From assembly GCA_021821025.1 (NCBI GenBank), contig JAKACY010000004.1, forward strand, positions 1 through 34,046: DNA of 34,046 nt, written 5' to 3'. This DNA is from Bacillota bacterium. GTDB lineage: Bacteria > Bacillota > Bacilli > Alicyclobacillales > SLC66. Below the pieces are notes generated by a model. It was not told the DNA's origin. It saw only the letters and a list, made by a program, of their open reading frames with translations, and searched no databases. Both the position numbers and the translations under genes were made by a program. Below are positions 22,956-31,495 of this stretch, one piece after another (positions within the stretch are counted from its first letter, which is position 1; each line of letters begins with the position of its first letter).

Positions 22956-24067
22956 ATCATAATCAACCGGGTAAATTAACAATTTATGTCGGTGCAGCAC
23001 CGGGCGTCGGGAAAACTTACCGGATGTTGCGCGATGCGAACGATCTGCTAGAAAAAGGAATTGATGTGGTCGTCGGCCTTGTGGAGTTTCATGGGCGATT
23101 TGATACGGCGTTTCAAGTAGGTAGACTCGAAGTGATGCCTAAACGCCTCGTTTGTTATGAGGGCAAAACTTACGATGAGCTCGACGTTTCTGCAGTGATT
23201 GCTCGGCATCCTAAAATCGTCTTGATTGATGAATTGGCTCATACTAATGTACCGGGGTGCGAAAGAGAAAAGCGGTACCAGGATATTCAATTTATATTAC
23301 AGAACGGTATAGATGTATGTACGGCAGTTAATATTCAACATGTGGAAAGTCTGCGCGATAAGGTGGAACATATTACAGGCGTCAAGGTGCGCGAACGGGT
23401 GCCTGACGCATTTATAGAACTTGCCGATGAAATCAAATTGATTGACGTAACCCCTGAGACCCTTCAGCAGCGGCTGGAGGAGGGTAAAATCTACGCTGCG
23501 GATAAGGTTGCCTGGGCACTGGAACACTTCTTTCGGCTGGGCAATCTGACTGCTCTGAGGGAGATCGCATTACTCGAAGTGGCTGACGGTGTGGATCGCC
23601 AGCTAGATCAGGAGAGAAAGCAGGACCTAAGTCAAGGCGCATTAGAACCTGCCGAAGGTATATTGGTTTGCGTCAATTATCGGCCACATTCAGAAAAGCT
23701 GATCCGTCGTGGTTGGCGAATCGCGGATCGTCACCATGCCAAGCTTTATGTGCTCGTGGTGCTGCCCAGAGAGGACATGACGGTTGAGGAAATGCGCGAC
23801 CTCGAACGCGTTCGACAACTCAGTTTACAGTTTCAAGCGACATTTATAACGAGAAAGGTTGGCGGTCACAGCATCGGGGACGAAATTGTCACGGTGGCGC
23901 GAGAACTAGCCGTTTCGCAAATCGTGATCGGTCAATCTCCTGTTGGTAAAGGTAAAAAGCTAAAAAGATTTCGCACAAGTCCGCTGGATTATGTGCTGGC
24001 AAACGCGGAGTTCGTGGATCTTCACGTCGTCGCTTACGGTGGGCAGGAGACTATGAGCAGTGGGTGA
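22952..24067 (+). CDS. kdpD: Stand-alone KdpD input-domain protein 2 (no kinase)
   Basis: About 371 residues, a clear paralogue of the previous gene in length and order: IYVGAAPGVGKTYRML, VVVGLVEFHGR, VLIDELAHTNVPGCEREKRYQ, NGIDVCTAVNIQHVESL, DVTPETLQQRLEEGKIY, ALEHFFRLGNLTALREIALLEVAD, then a Usp-like domain ILVCVNYRPHSEKLIRRGW and VIGQSPVGKGKKL. It keeps the canonical Walker A and DELAHTN signatures. Its ATG (22952) overlaps the stop of copy 1 by ATGA, and its TGA overlaps the GTG of the full-length kinase gene by GTGA. The three are thus translationally coupled, as expected for subunits of one sensor. The track start at 22943 is three codons too early. Confidence 0.9.
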   Translation: MNHNQPGKLTIYVGAAPGVGKTYRMLRDANDLLEKGIDVVVGLVEFHGRFDTAFQVGRLEVMPKRLVCYEGKTYDELDVSAVIARHPKIVLIDELAHTNVPGCEREKRYQDIQFILQNGIDVCTAVNIQHVESLRDKVEHITGVKVRERVPDAFIELADEIKLIDVTPETLQQRLEEGKIYAADKVAWALEHFFRLGNLTALREIALLEVADGVDRQLDQERKQDLSQGALEPAEGILVCVNYRPHSEKLIRRGWRIADRHHAKLYVLVVLPREDMTVEEMRDLERVRQLSLQFQATFITRKVGGHSIGDEIVTVARELAVSQIVIGQSPVGKGKKLKRFRTSPLDYVLANAEFVDLHVVAYGGQETMSSG

Positions 24068-26733
24068 TTAGAGTGTCACAAGAAGAGGTTGGCATTCGCC
24101 GCGGACAATTGACGGTGTTCTTAGGATCGGCATCAGGTGTGGGTAAGACGCGCGCTATGATACTGGCGGCACGAGAAAAGCAGCGGCTGGGGCGGCGTGT
24201 CGTGCTGGGATGTTTAGAGCAAGATTATGTTCGAAGGTGGGGCGATGCAGCGGTTGATCTGCCGACGATCGCGCAAAAACGTCACTTTCATAATGGTCAC
24301 ATAGGGGTTGAGTTAGATGCCGAGGCGATCTTGCTCCATCGGCCCGACCTTGTTCTGGTGGATGGACTGGCAACTCCTAATCCCTTAGGGTCGCTGCATC
24401 CACGGCGGTACATGGATGTCGATGACCTCTTATCGGCCGGAATTGATGTATATACGACGCTCAATATCCACGAGGTGGAGAGTCTCAGAGATATCGTTGC
24501 ACAAGTGGCTGGCATACAGGTTGATCAGGCAGTTCCAGATTCATTCTTGGATCGCGGGGCTCACTTCCAACTGGTAGATCTCCCGACAGATGAACTGATT
24601 GAGTTCTGCCTGAAGAGAAACGATGTCGTTCAGACTGATGCGATGCGGCGCTTTTATCGGCCGGGCAATATCTCCGCGTTTCGAGAACTTGCAATGCGCT
24701 ACGTTGCGTCACATGTGGATCGGGATCTTGAGCACTACATGGCGTTTCAAGACATAAAGGGACCTTGGCCGGTCGCGGAAAAACTGATGGTATGCGTGAG
24801 TGCAAGTCCTTTCTCAGAGCGACTCATTCGCATTGGGCGCCAAATGGCCGCAAGTTTAAAATCAGATTGGATGGCTGTACATGTTGAAACGCCGCGTTCA
24901 TTTCGAGCAGAGCCAGGCCTTGCTGATACGTTAACGAGAAATTTAGCGCTCGCGGAAGAACTTGGGGCTGAAGTGGTTTCTATTTCTGGTCATGATGTCG
25001 CGAGGGAATTGTTAGACTTGGCTCAACATCGAAATGTTTTGCAGATTGTGATTGGAAAACCTAGCAGGATCCCGTTTTGGGATTGGCTGCGGCCTTCCGT
25101 GGTAAACCGAGTGGTGCAAGAGGCTGAAGGCATTAGCGTCCACCTGATTCCGGGGCGACCTGGTCGCGCTTTGAACGTCAAGCCACTGCGTCTGCAACCG
25201 CGATCTTCATCCTCGTCGTATACCATCGCGACACTTCTCGTGGCTATACTGACGCTCGCTTTACAGCTCTTAGCGATCAAAACAGGTTTGGTGAACATCG
25301 CGCTGGTATATCTGTTGCCGGTGTTGGTCTGCGCGGTCCGCTACGGGTTCGGTCCGGCGATTTACGCTTCAGTGATCGGCGTGTTATCGTTTGATTTTTT
25401 CTTCGTTCCACCTGTATTGAGTTTTTCGGTGTCAGACTTGCGATATTTAGTCTCGTTTGCCGTCTTTCTCGCTGTGGCTGTCCTGACTGCCAGTCTGTCC
25501 GCGAGGCTGCGGCTTCAGCTTTTTCGCAGCAACCAACGAGAGAGGAGCAACGCGGCTTTGTACGGTCTGAGCCGACAGATGACTGCGGCTTCGGATTTGG
25601 AATCCATTTACAATGGGCTGGTTCGACATGCGAACGATACGTTTTCGGTCCCAGTCGTGCTTTTTTTGCAAGATGAGTCGTCCACTCGGTTACGCTTGGC
25701 AAAACAGTCGGATCCTTCATCTGCATTTGGCAGTTCGGATGCTGACTTGGCATTGGCGACTTGGGCATTTACTCACGTAGAGACTGCTGGCAGAGGCACG
25801 CATACTTTACGTGAGTCAGCGGGCCTGTGCTTGCCGCTGAAGGCTGATCACGAGATACAGGGTATTTTGGCGATTTATTTCGATGATTCAGATTCTTCCT
25901 TGATGCCTGAACGGATCAGATTAGCTGAGGCGCTTGTCGATGTAGCTTCGATGGCCATCGTTCGCATCAAATTGGAAGAAGAAGCGAAAGTGGCGCACCT
26001 TACGGCTGAGTCTGAGCGCTTAAGAACGGCGCTGCTAGATTCGATTTCCCATGAACTGCGCACGCCGCTCACTGCTATCATCGGATCTGTAACAGGCATG
26101 ATTGAGTCTGGCGAGAAGTTTTCTTTAGGCGACCAGAGAGAGCTTTTGCTTACGATTCGTGACGGTGCGATGCGGATGAACCGTTTGGTGGTCAATTTGC
26201 TCGGAATGGTGAGGTTGGAAAGCGGGATGCTGCGACTGCGCAAAGAGTGGTGCGATATGGCAGACATCGTCGGTGTGGCCTTAAAGCAGGTAAAAGATGC
26301 ACTGCAAAACAGGAGGATTCAGGTCCAAATCGCAGAGGATTTGCCGATGATCCCAGCTGACGATGTCTTAGTTGAACAGGTCTTAGTAAATGTTCTCAGT
26401 AATGCAATCAAATATTCTGTTGACGGATCGCAGATTGGCCTGAATGTTTGTTATGCAGACCAGTCTATTTGCGTTTCGGTTAGTGACGCTGGGATCGGCA
26501 TCGCCGAGGATGAATTGCCGCACGTTTTCGATAAGTTTTATCGGGCCCGCAGAGCCAGGCGCGTACCAGGGACGGGGCTTGGTCTTGCGATTTGCAAGGG
26601 GATTGTCGAGGCGCATGGTGGAACGATTGCAATCAAGAATGCGCGACCGCAAGGCGTGGAGGTTACGATTCGCCTACCGGCTTGCACTAGGCATGACATT
26701 GTTATAGAAGAAGGAGACAGTGAAGATGTCTGA
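24064..26733 (+). CDS. kdpD: Full-length KdpD sensor histidine kinase with degenerate input domain
   Basis: 889 residues. The N-terminal KdpD domain (about 12-225) has a changed Walker A (FLGSASGVGKTRAM, Pro to Ser) and VLVDGLATPNPLGSLHPRRY where DELAHTN is expected. The Usp domain follows (LMVCVSASPFSERLIRIGR; SxS-X20-WMAVH resembles the c-di-AMP motif SxS-X20-FTAxY recalled from S. aureus KdpD). Four TM helices span about 383-480, then a GAF-like region, DHp SISHELRTPLTAIIGS with His663, and HATPase boxes NVLSNAIKYS, DAGIGIAEDELPHVFDKFYR and GTGLGLAICKGIVEAHGG. It senses K+ limitation or turgor and phosphorylates KdpE. Output is intact, whereas the ATP-sensing input is altered. Confidence 0.95.
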   Translation: MIRVSQEEVGIRRGQLTVFLGSASGVGKTRAMILAAREKQRLGRRVVLGCLEQDYVRRWGDAAVDLPTIAQKRHFHNGHIGVELDAEAILLHRPDLVLVDGLATPNPLGSLHPRRYMDVDDLLSAGIDVYTTLNIHEVESLRDIVAQVAGIQVDQAVPDSFLDRGAHFQLVDLPTDELIEFCLKRNDVVQTDAMRRFYRPGNISAFRELAMRYVASHVDRDLEHYMAFQDIKGPWPVAEKLMVCVSASPFSERLIRIGRQMAASLKSDWMAVHVETPRSFRAEPGLADTLTRNLALAEELGAEVVSISGHDVARELLDLAQHRNVLQIVIGKPSRIPFWDWLRPSVVNRVVQEAEGISVHLIPGRPGRALNVKPLRLQPRSSSSSYTIATLLVAILTLALQLLAIKTGLVNIALVYLLPVLVCAVRYGFGPAIYASVIGVLSFDFFFVPPVLSFSVSDLRYLVSFAVFLAVAVLTASLSARLRLQLFRSNQRERSNAALYGLSRQMTAASDLESIYNGLVRHANDTFSVPVVLFLQDESSTRLRLAKQSDPSSAFGSSDADLALATWAFTHVETAGRGTHTLRESAGLCLPLKADHEIQGILAIYFDDSDSSLMPERIRLAEALVDVASMAIVRIKLEEEAKVAHLTAESERLRTALLDSISHELRTPLTAIIGSVTGMIESGEKFSLGDQRELLLTIRDGAMRMNRLVVNLLGMVRLESGMLRLRKEWCDMADIVGVALKQVKDALQNRRIQVQIAEDLPMIPADDVLVEQVLVNVLSNAIKYSVDGSQIGLNVCYADQSICVSVSDAGIGIAEDELPHVFDKFYRARRARRVPGTGLGLAICKGIVEAHGGTIAIKNARPQGVEVTIRLPACTRHDIVIEEGDSEDV

Positions 26734-27421
26734 AGACGGGGCTATCATATTGGTCATCGATGATGAACCTCAGATGAGAAAACTGCTCAAAGTAACCTTG
26801 CAAGCGCACGGCTATCAGGTGGTGGAAGCTGCCACGGGTATGGATGGGTTACGTGAAGCCACGACGGCCCATCCCGATCTTATCGTACTCGACTTGGGAT
26901 TACCTGATATGGAGGGGATCGACTTATTAGCTCAGATTAGAGAGTGGTCACAGATCCCAGTGATCGTTGTCACCGCACGGGATCGCGAGGATGAGAAAAT
27001 TAGGGCGCTAGATGGTGGAGCAGACGACTATGTTACAAAACCCTTTGGCATGGGGGAATTGGTTGCTCGAATTAGGGTTGCACTGCGCCATGTTGCGAAT
27101 GTGGTGAATGAACCAGTGATGCGTGTTGGACACCTCGTGATCGATCTTGCACAGCGAGGGGTTGAAAAAGACGGGGAAAGAGTAAAGCTTACCAAGACCG
27201 AGTACGACCTACTAAAAGTGCTGGCGGTCAATGCGGGACGGATCATGACGCATCGACAACTTTTGCAGCAAGTGTGGGGCGGTCAAGCTTATGACACAGC
27301 CAGCCATTATTTAAGAATTTACATTGGACATTTGCGCAAAAAATTGGAGGATGACCCGACGCGGCCGCAGATGATCGTTACTGAGCCTGGTATTGGGTAC
27401 CGACTTGTGACTGATGAATAA
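26726..27421 (+). CDS. kdpE: KdpE response regulator (OmpR family)
   Basis: 231 residues. The receiver domain has acidic pair DD12-13, phospho-acceptor Asp56 in IVLDLGLPDMEG, VTARD and DDYVTKPF. The C-terminal winged helix contains LTKTEYDLLKVLAVNAGRIMTHRQLLQQVWG and HYLRIYIGHLRKKLEDDP, strongly KdpE-like. ATG 26726 follows AAGGAG by nine bases and overlaps the kinase gene by eight. It activates kdp transcription, probably through the TTTATGCTTTTTTTAC site upstream of the operon. This closes the Kdp locus; no strong terminator follows. Confidence 0.96.
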   Translation: MSEDGAIILVIDDEPQMRKLLKVTLQAHGYQVVEAATGMDGLREATTAHPDLIVLDLGLPDMEGIDLLAQIREWSQIPVIVVTARDREDEKIRALDGGADDYVTKPFGMGELVARIRVALRHVANVVNEPVMRVGHLVIDLAQRGVEKDGERVKLTKTEYDLLKVLAVNAGRIMTHRQLLQQVWGGQAYDTASHYLRIYIGHLRKKLEDDPTRPQMIVTEPGIGYRLVTDE

Positions 27422-27484
27422 CATGGGTGCTGATCAGAACGAAAACCCTTAGGGGCATGCGACTGTTTGTCGTGTTTGTATGTC

Positions 27485-27513
27485 TTGACACTTGGGGTGG
27501 GGGGGTATAGTAT
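27485..27513 (+). promoter_or_regulatory. csoR-copA promoter with G-rich operator
   Basis: TTGACA (-35) and TAGTAT (-10, 17-base spacing; TATAGT with 15 is the alternative) enclose GGGGTGGGGGGGTA. CsoR operators in Gram-positive bacteria are G/C tracts flanked by TA (half-site like GGGGTA), and one such half is seen. The matching C-rich half is not evident, so the operator call is tentative. Confidence 0.5.
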
Positions 27514-27539
27514 TTTGGTGGAAGGGTGGAGGTGGGTCG

Positions 27540-27812
27540 ATGCACGCTTACCAGGAGAAGAGCGCTGATATGCTCGCGCGCCTTAAAAAGATTGAGGGTC
27601 AAACGCGTGGGATTCAAAAGATGATCGAGCAGGATCGCTACTGTGTGGACATTCTCTCGCAGCTGTCCTCGATTAAGGCAGCACTGACTCAAGTTGAGTT
27701 GATGCTGTTGGAGAGCCACACGCGCGGTTGTGTTTCAGACGCGATTCGGCAGGACAACGGAGAAGAAAAAATCTTAGAACTGATGCAGGTTATTCGGGCT
27801 TATGTGAAGTGA
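27540..27812 (+). CDS. csoR: Copper-sensing repressor CsoR
   Basis: 90 residues from the ATG at 27540, preceded by GGAGGTGGG. The track start (27492) would run through the promoter. The all-helical CsoR/RcnR fold is clear: LKKIEGQTRGIQKMIEQDRYCVDIL and LLESHTRGC. The copper ligands Cys35, His60 and Cys64 are all present, which marks the copper-binding CsoR type. It represses the csoR-copA unit and releases DNA on binding Cu(I). Its promoter contains a G-rich CsoR-like sequence. Gap to copA is 27 bases. Confidence 0.95.
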   Translation: MHAYQEKSADMLARLKKIEGQTRGIQKMIEQDRYCVDILSQLSSIKAALTQVELMLLESHTRGCVSDAIRQDNGEEKILELMQVIRAYVK

Positions 27813-27839
27813 CACAGTGCTGGAAGTGGGGTGTCAGAA

Positions 27840-30239
27840 ATGGCTGAAGCGGCGATGCAAACGCAAGCTCAGACGTTAAAATTAAATATTTCGGGTATGA
27901 CATGTGCTGCGTGTTCAGCCCGAATCGAGAAGAATTTGAACAAAGTTCCAGGTGTGCTGGGCGCGAATGTAAACCTTGCATCCGAGCAGGCGTCGATTTT
28001 GTTTGACCCGGCACAGGTGGCTCCCGAGTTATTTATTGAAACAGTGCGTAAAACTGGCTATGACGTGGCAAGTCAAAAGTTGGAGCTCGATATCGGCGGG
28101 ATGACCTGCGCCGCTTGTTCTGCTCGCATAGAGAAAAACCTCGGCAAGGCGCACGGCGTGGTATCTGCGAATGTGAATTTGGCCAGTGAAAAAGCGGTGG
28201 TGGAGTTCTTTCCAGGCCTTACAACTGCGCGTGACCTGATCGATGTCGTGGCGAGAACTGGGTATACGGTATCAGAGACAAACCTAGCGCAGATCGGTGA
28301 GGAACGAGAAGATCTCGTCAACGCGTATTCGCGCATGAAGTTCATGTTTATCTTAGGTGTCATTCTGAATATCCCATTATTTATACAGATGGTTAGCCAG
28401 TTTACCCCATGGGCGTTTATGTTGCCGGTGTGGATACAGTGGACTTTGGCGACACCGGTGCAGTTTGTGGTGGGATGGAGATTTTACAAAGGCGCATACC
28501 ATGCGCTTCGAGGTAAAGCCCCCAACATGGATGTGTTGGTTGCGCTCGGCACTACCGTAGCGTACGTGTACAGCGTCGTGCTGACATTATTGGGACGTAC
28601 AGGAACGCTGTATTATGATACGTCAGCGCTCATCGTGACGCTGATCTTACTAGGTAAGATGCTTGAACAAAAGGCAAAACGGCAGACGTCGGATGCCATC
28701 AAGAGCCTGATGAAGCTGCAGGCAAAGACAGCCCGCGTGATGAGAGATGGGCTAGAGGTCGAAGTGCCACTTGAAAGTGTATTGGTTGGAGATGAAGTCA
28801 TCGTTCGCCCTGGCGACAAGGTGCCGGTAGATGGCGTGATCGTCACGGGACGGTCTTCGGTCGATGAATCAATGCTGACAGGCGAGAGCGTGCCGATTTT
28901 GAAGGAAGTCGGAGACCCTGTGATCGGGGCTACGATCAACAAAGAGGGCTCTTTTCGCTTGCGTGCGACCAAAGTTGGTAAGGACACAGCGCTGGCGCAA
29001 ATCGTACGCATGGTGGACGAGGCGCAAGGATCAAAAGCGCCGATCCAACGGCTCGCAGATCAGATTTCAGGGATCTTTGTGCCGATAGTGCTTGCGATCG
29101 CGCTGGTTACGTTCATCATCTGGTATTTTATCGGGGGAGTTACGCCAGCCTTGATTCATGCTGTTGCAGTGCTTGTGATCGCATGTCCATGTTCGCTTGG
29201 ACTAGCGACGCCAACGGCGATCATGGTCAGCACAGGAAAAGGCATCTTGATCAAAGGTGGCGAGTCGCTAGAACAGGCGCATAAGATCACCACGGTGGTT
29301 CTCGATAAGACGGGGACGATCACCAAAGGGCGACCAGAGGTGACAGATGTCGAGCGATTCTCGGATTTATCTGAAGAGCAGGTGATGTACTATGCCGCCA
29401 GTGCGGAAAATGGCTCGGAACATCCCTTGGGGCAGTCGATTGTCAGTTATGCGCAGTCGATAGGCGTAAGCTTCCCGGGGGCGTCACACTTTGAGGCGCT
29501 ACCTGGGTATGGCATCGAAGCGACTGTCGATGGACAGTCTGTGTTCGTTGGGAATCTTGCGATGATGGAGCGCCACAGTATCGAAGTGTCAACTCAAAGT
29601 ACAGTGCGGATGCACGCGCTTGAATCGCATGGAAAGACGGCCATGCTAGTCGCGGTGCATGGCCGATTAGCCGGGGTCGTCGCCGTGGCGGATACTGTGA
29701 AAGACACATCAGCTCGTGCGATTGCAAAGCTGCATGACATGGGTGTCGATGTATTTATGGTAACAGGTGACAATGAGCGGACAGCCCTCGCGATTGCACA
29801 TGAGGTTGGCTTAGATGATGCACACGTGATGGCTGGTGTATTGCCTGGGGATAAGGTTGTAAAGCTCGATTCGCTGAAAAAAGAGGGCAAAGTTGTGGCA
29901 ATGGTAGGCGACGGGATCAACGATGCGCCGGCGTTAGCCGCAGCAGATGTAGGGCTTGCCATGGGTACAGGAGCAGATGTGGCCATGGAGGCCGCGGATG
30001 TAACCCTGATGCGCGGAGACCTTGGCAGCATCGTGGAAGCGATCGCTTTGTCTCGCGCCACCATGAGGAAGATTAGGCAAAACCTGTTCTGGGCATTTGG
30101 GTACAATACTTTAGGTATTCCGATCGCGGCCATAGGAGCTATCACACCCGTGATCGCGGGAGGTGCAATGGCGCTCAGCTCGGTCAGCGTTGTTAGCAAC
30201 TCTTTGTTACTCAAGCGCTTTGGCAAGCACCACTTTTAA
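27840..30239 (+). CDS. copA: Copper-exporting P-type ATPase
   Basis: About 799 residues. Two N-terminal metal-binding domains each hold [15 protein letters not shown]. Next are ATPase blocks [12 protein letters not shown], the transport-site motif [15 protein letters not shown] (CPC near residue 452 of the track ORF), [15 protein letters not shown], the HP motif [18 protein letters not shown] and [21 protein letters not shown]. The C-terminal helices carry [10 protein letters not shown] and [15 protein letters not shown], as in Cu(I) ATPases. It pumps Cu(I) out of the cytoplasm. Cotranscribed with csoR. No copZ chaperone is in the window. GTG 27831 is an alternative start. Confidence 0.96.
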   Translation: MAEAAMQTQAQTLKLNISGMTCAACSARIEKNLNKVPGVLGANVNLASEQASILFDPAQVAPELFIETVRKTGYDVASQKLELDIGGMTCAACSARIEKNLGKAHGVVSANVNLASEKAVVEFFPGLTTARDLIDVVARTGYTVSETNLAQIGEEREDLVNAYSRMKFMFILGVILNIPLFIQMVSQFTPWAFMLPVWIQWTLATPVQFVVGWRFYKGAYHALRGKAPNMDVLVALGTTVAYVYSVVLTLLGRTGTLYYDTSALIVTLILLGKMLEQKAKRQTSDAIKSLMKLQAKTARVMRDGLEVEVPLESVLVGDEVIVRPGDKVPVDGVIVTGRSSVDESMLTGESVPILKEVGDPVIGATINKEGSFRLRATKVGKDTALAQIVRMVDEAQGSKAPIQRLADQISGIFVPIVLAIALVTFIIWYFIGGVTPALIHAVAVLVIACPCSLGLATPTAIMVSTGKGILIKGGESLEQAHKITTVVLDKTGTITKGRPEVTDVERFSDLSEEQVMYYAASAENGSEHPLGQSIVSYAQSIGVSFPGASHFEALPGYGIEATVDGQSVFVGNLAMMERHSIEVSTQSTVRMHALESHGKTAMLVAVHGRLAGVVAVADTVKDTSARAIAKLHDMGVDVFMVTGDNERTALAIAHEVGLDDAHVMAGVLPGDKVVKLDSLKKEGKVVAMVGDGINDAPALAAADVGLAMGTGADVAMEAADVTLMRGDLGSIVEAIALSRATMRKIRQNLFWAFGYNTLGIPIAAIGAITPVIAGGAMALSSVSVVSNSLLLKRFGKHHF

Positions 30240-30264
30240 TATGTTTTAGAAGTGAGGGAGAACC

Positions 30265-30951
30265 TTGAACACTGCAGTGCTTGTTGTCGACGATGAGGTA
30301 TATATGCGCCAATTGGTACGGATCCACCTGACTGGAGCGGGACACCATGTGCTAGAGGCTGGCAGCGGGCGAGCAGCGCTTGATGTGTTGGAAAAAGAGA
30401 AGGTCAGCCTTGTGGTGCTTGATGTGATGATGCCCGATATGGATGGTTGGGAAACATGCTCGAAGATTCGCGAGTTCTTTCCCAACCTGCCCGTGCTTAT
30501 GTTGACGGCGAGAACCGTAGTGGAAGATAAAGTGGCGGGGCTAAACATGGGCGCGGATGATTACCTGACGAAACCCTTCGATGCAAGGGAATTAGTGGCT
30601 AGAGTGGGAGCTTTGTTGCGTCGCACTACTGGTGAAATTTCTGCGTTGGTGTTTTCTGATATCGGCCTGTCGATCGATGTGGATGGTAGAACGGTTGAAG
30701 TTCTGGGGCAATCTATTCCAAGTACGCCGAAAGAGTTTGATTTACTCTTACTGCTTGCCAAGAGACCTGGCAAAACGTTCACACGTGAAGAATTGCTAGA
30801 ACTTGTTTGGGGCTTCGATTATTTTGGTGATAATCGGACGGTGGATAGTCATATTAAAAATATTAGGGAAAAATTAAGAAATGCTGGACTTGATCATGAT
30901 CCAATCGTTACCGTTTGGGGTGTTGGCTACAAATTCATAACCCAGGCCTAA
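30265..30951 (+). CDS. OmpR-family response regulator
   Basis: 228 residues from a TTG start after GTGAGGGAG. The receiver domain has Asp9/Asp10, phospho-acceptor Asp53 in VVLDVMMPDMDGWE, MLTAR and DDYLTKPFDARELVARV. The winged helix has STPKEFDLLLLLAKRPGKTFTREELLELVWG, RTVDSHIKNIREKLR and VWGVGYKF. It lies 25 bases after copA and upstream of a kinase, with a small Cys/HTH gene between. The regulated stress cannot be named. Proximity to copA hints at envelope or metal stress, but that is only context. Confidence 0.93.
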   Translation: MNTAVLVVDDEVYMRQLVRIHLTGAGHHVLEAGSGRAALDVLEKEKVSLVVLDVMMPDMDGWETCSKIREFFPNLPVLMLTARTVVEDKVAGLNMGADDYLTKPFDARELVARVGALLRRTTGEISALVFSDIGLSIDVDGRTVEVLGQSIPSTPKEFDLLLLLAKRPGKTFTREELLELVWGFDYFGDNRTVDSHIKNIREKLRNAGLDHDPIVTVWGVGYKFITQA

Positions 30952-30963
30952 AAATCATCACTA

Positions 30964-30991
30964 TTGACTATAGCTTATAGTCTACTATACT
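30964..30991 (+). promoter_or_regulatory. Promoter with palindromic operator upstream of the small HTH gene
   Basis: TTGACT (-35) and TATACT (-10) are 16 bases apart. GACTATA-GCT-TATAGTC, a perfect 7/7 inverted repeat (30966-30982), begins within the -35 and fills the spacer. This is a tight operator position, so the gene behind it is probably controlled by a dimeric regulator, possibly itself. Confidence 0.65.
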
Positions 30992-31084
30992 GTTGCCGAG
31001 CCTACAAAAAGGGTAGAGAATCAGTAAAAGAGAGTGGGCCCGATCCTCAAAACGATCGGCGTTGACGGATTATAAGCGAAACAG

Positions 31085-31453
31085 GTGAGTGATGTGGCAA
31101 CTGAGAACAAGCGCCGCGAGCAGCAAGGGAAGGACGTTATCGGTGAATGGGTTTGGTGTTCTTTGCAAAAAAAACACATCAATATCGACGCATGCTTTTA
31201 TTGCCCATTTCTTGAGTCTATCGATCTCGATCATAGAAAACGCACATTGACCTGCCATTCAAACGGGCTCATTGCAGAAGAAGATCGTGAAGCGTATGCT
31301 TTCATTCGGATTTTAAACGTTGCGGAACTATATGGTAATGTAAACCAGGTATGCAGAGAGATGGGCATTACGCGCTATCAGTTTTATAAATATAAGAGGA
31401 TTTATGAGCGGCAAGGCCTCGCGGGACTAAAGGCGATTCAGAAGTTGTTCTGA
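31085..31453 (+). CDS. Small Cys-rich protein with C-terminal helix-turn-helix
   Basis: 122 residues (119 if GTG 31094, which follows AGGTGAG, is used). The N-terminal half has four Cys, C25-X11-C37-X2-C40-X16-C57 (WVWCSLQKKHI, DACFYCPFLES, LTCHS), likely a zinc-ribbon-type or other metal site. Residues about 75-115 (ILNVAELYGNVNQVCREMGITRYQFYKYKRIYERQGLAGL) form a helix-turn-helix like those in transposase-type and phage regulators. It lies between a response regulator and its probable kinase and has its own operator-bearing promoter. Family not recognised. A metal- or redox-responsive DNA-binding protein is the working idea (inference). Confidence 0.75.
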   Translation: MSDVATENKRREQQGKDVIGEWVWCSLQKKHINIDACFYCPFLESIDLDHRKRTLTCHSNGLIAEEDREAYAFIRILNVAELYGNVNQVCREMGITRYQFYKYKRIYERQGLAGLKAIQKLF

Positions 31454-31495
31454 GTATACGACTGCGCCGATCATCAGAATAGGGGACTGGCAGGC

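Noticed and set aside
27422-27480. Possible terminator after kdpE (CCCTTAGGGG)
   Set aside because: Stem of three or four pairs with almost no loop and no T-run.
29594-30226. 210-residue minus-strand ORF inside copA
   Set aside because: Shadow of the conserved C-terminal copA region; Ser/Thr/Ala-rich with no recognisable motif.
31039-31060. CCGATC/GATCGG hairpin before the small HTH gene
   Set aside because: Only six pairs, no T-run, no known motif; probably chance.
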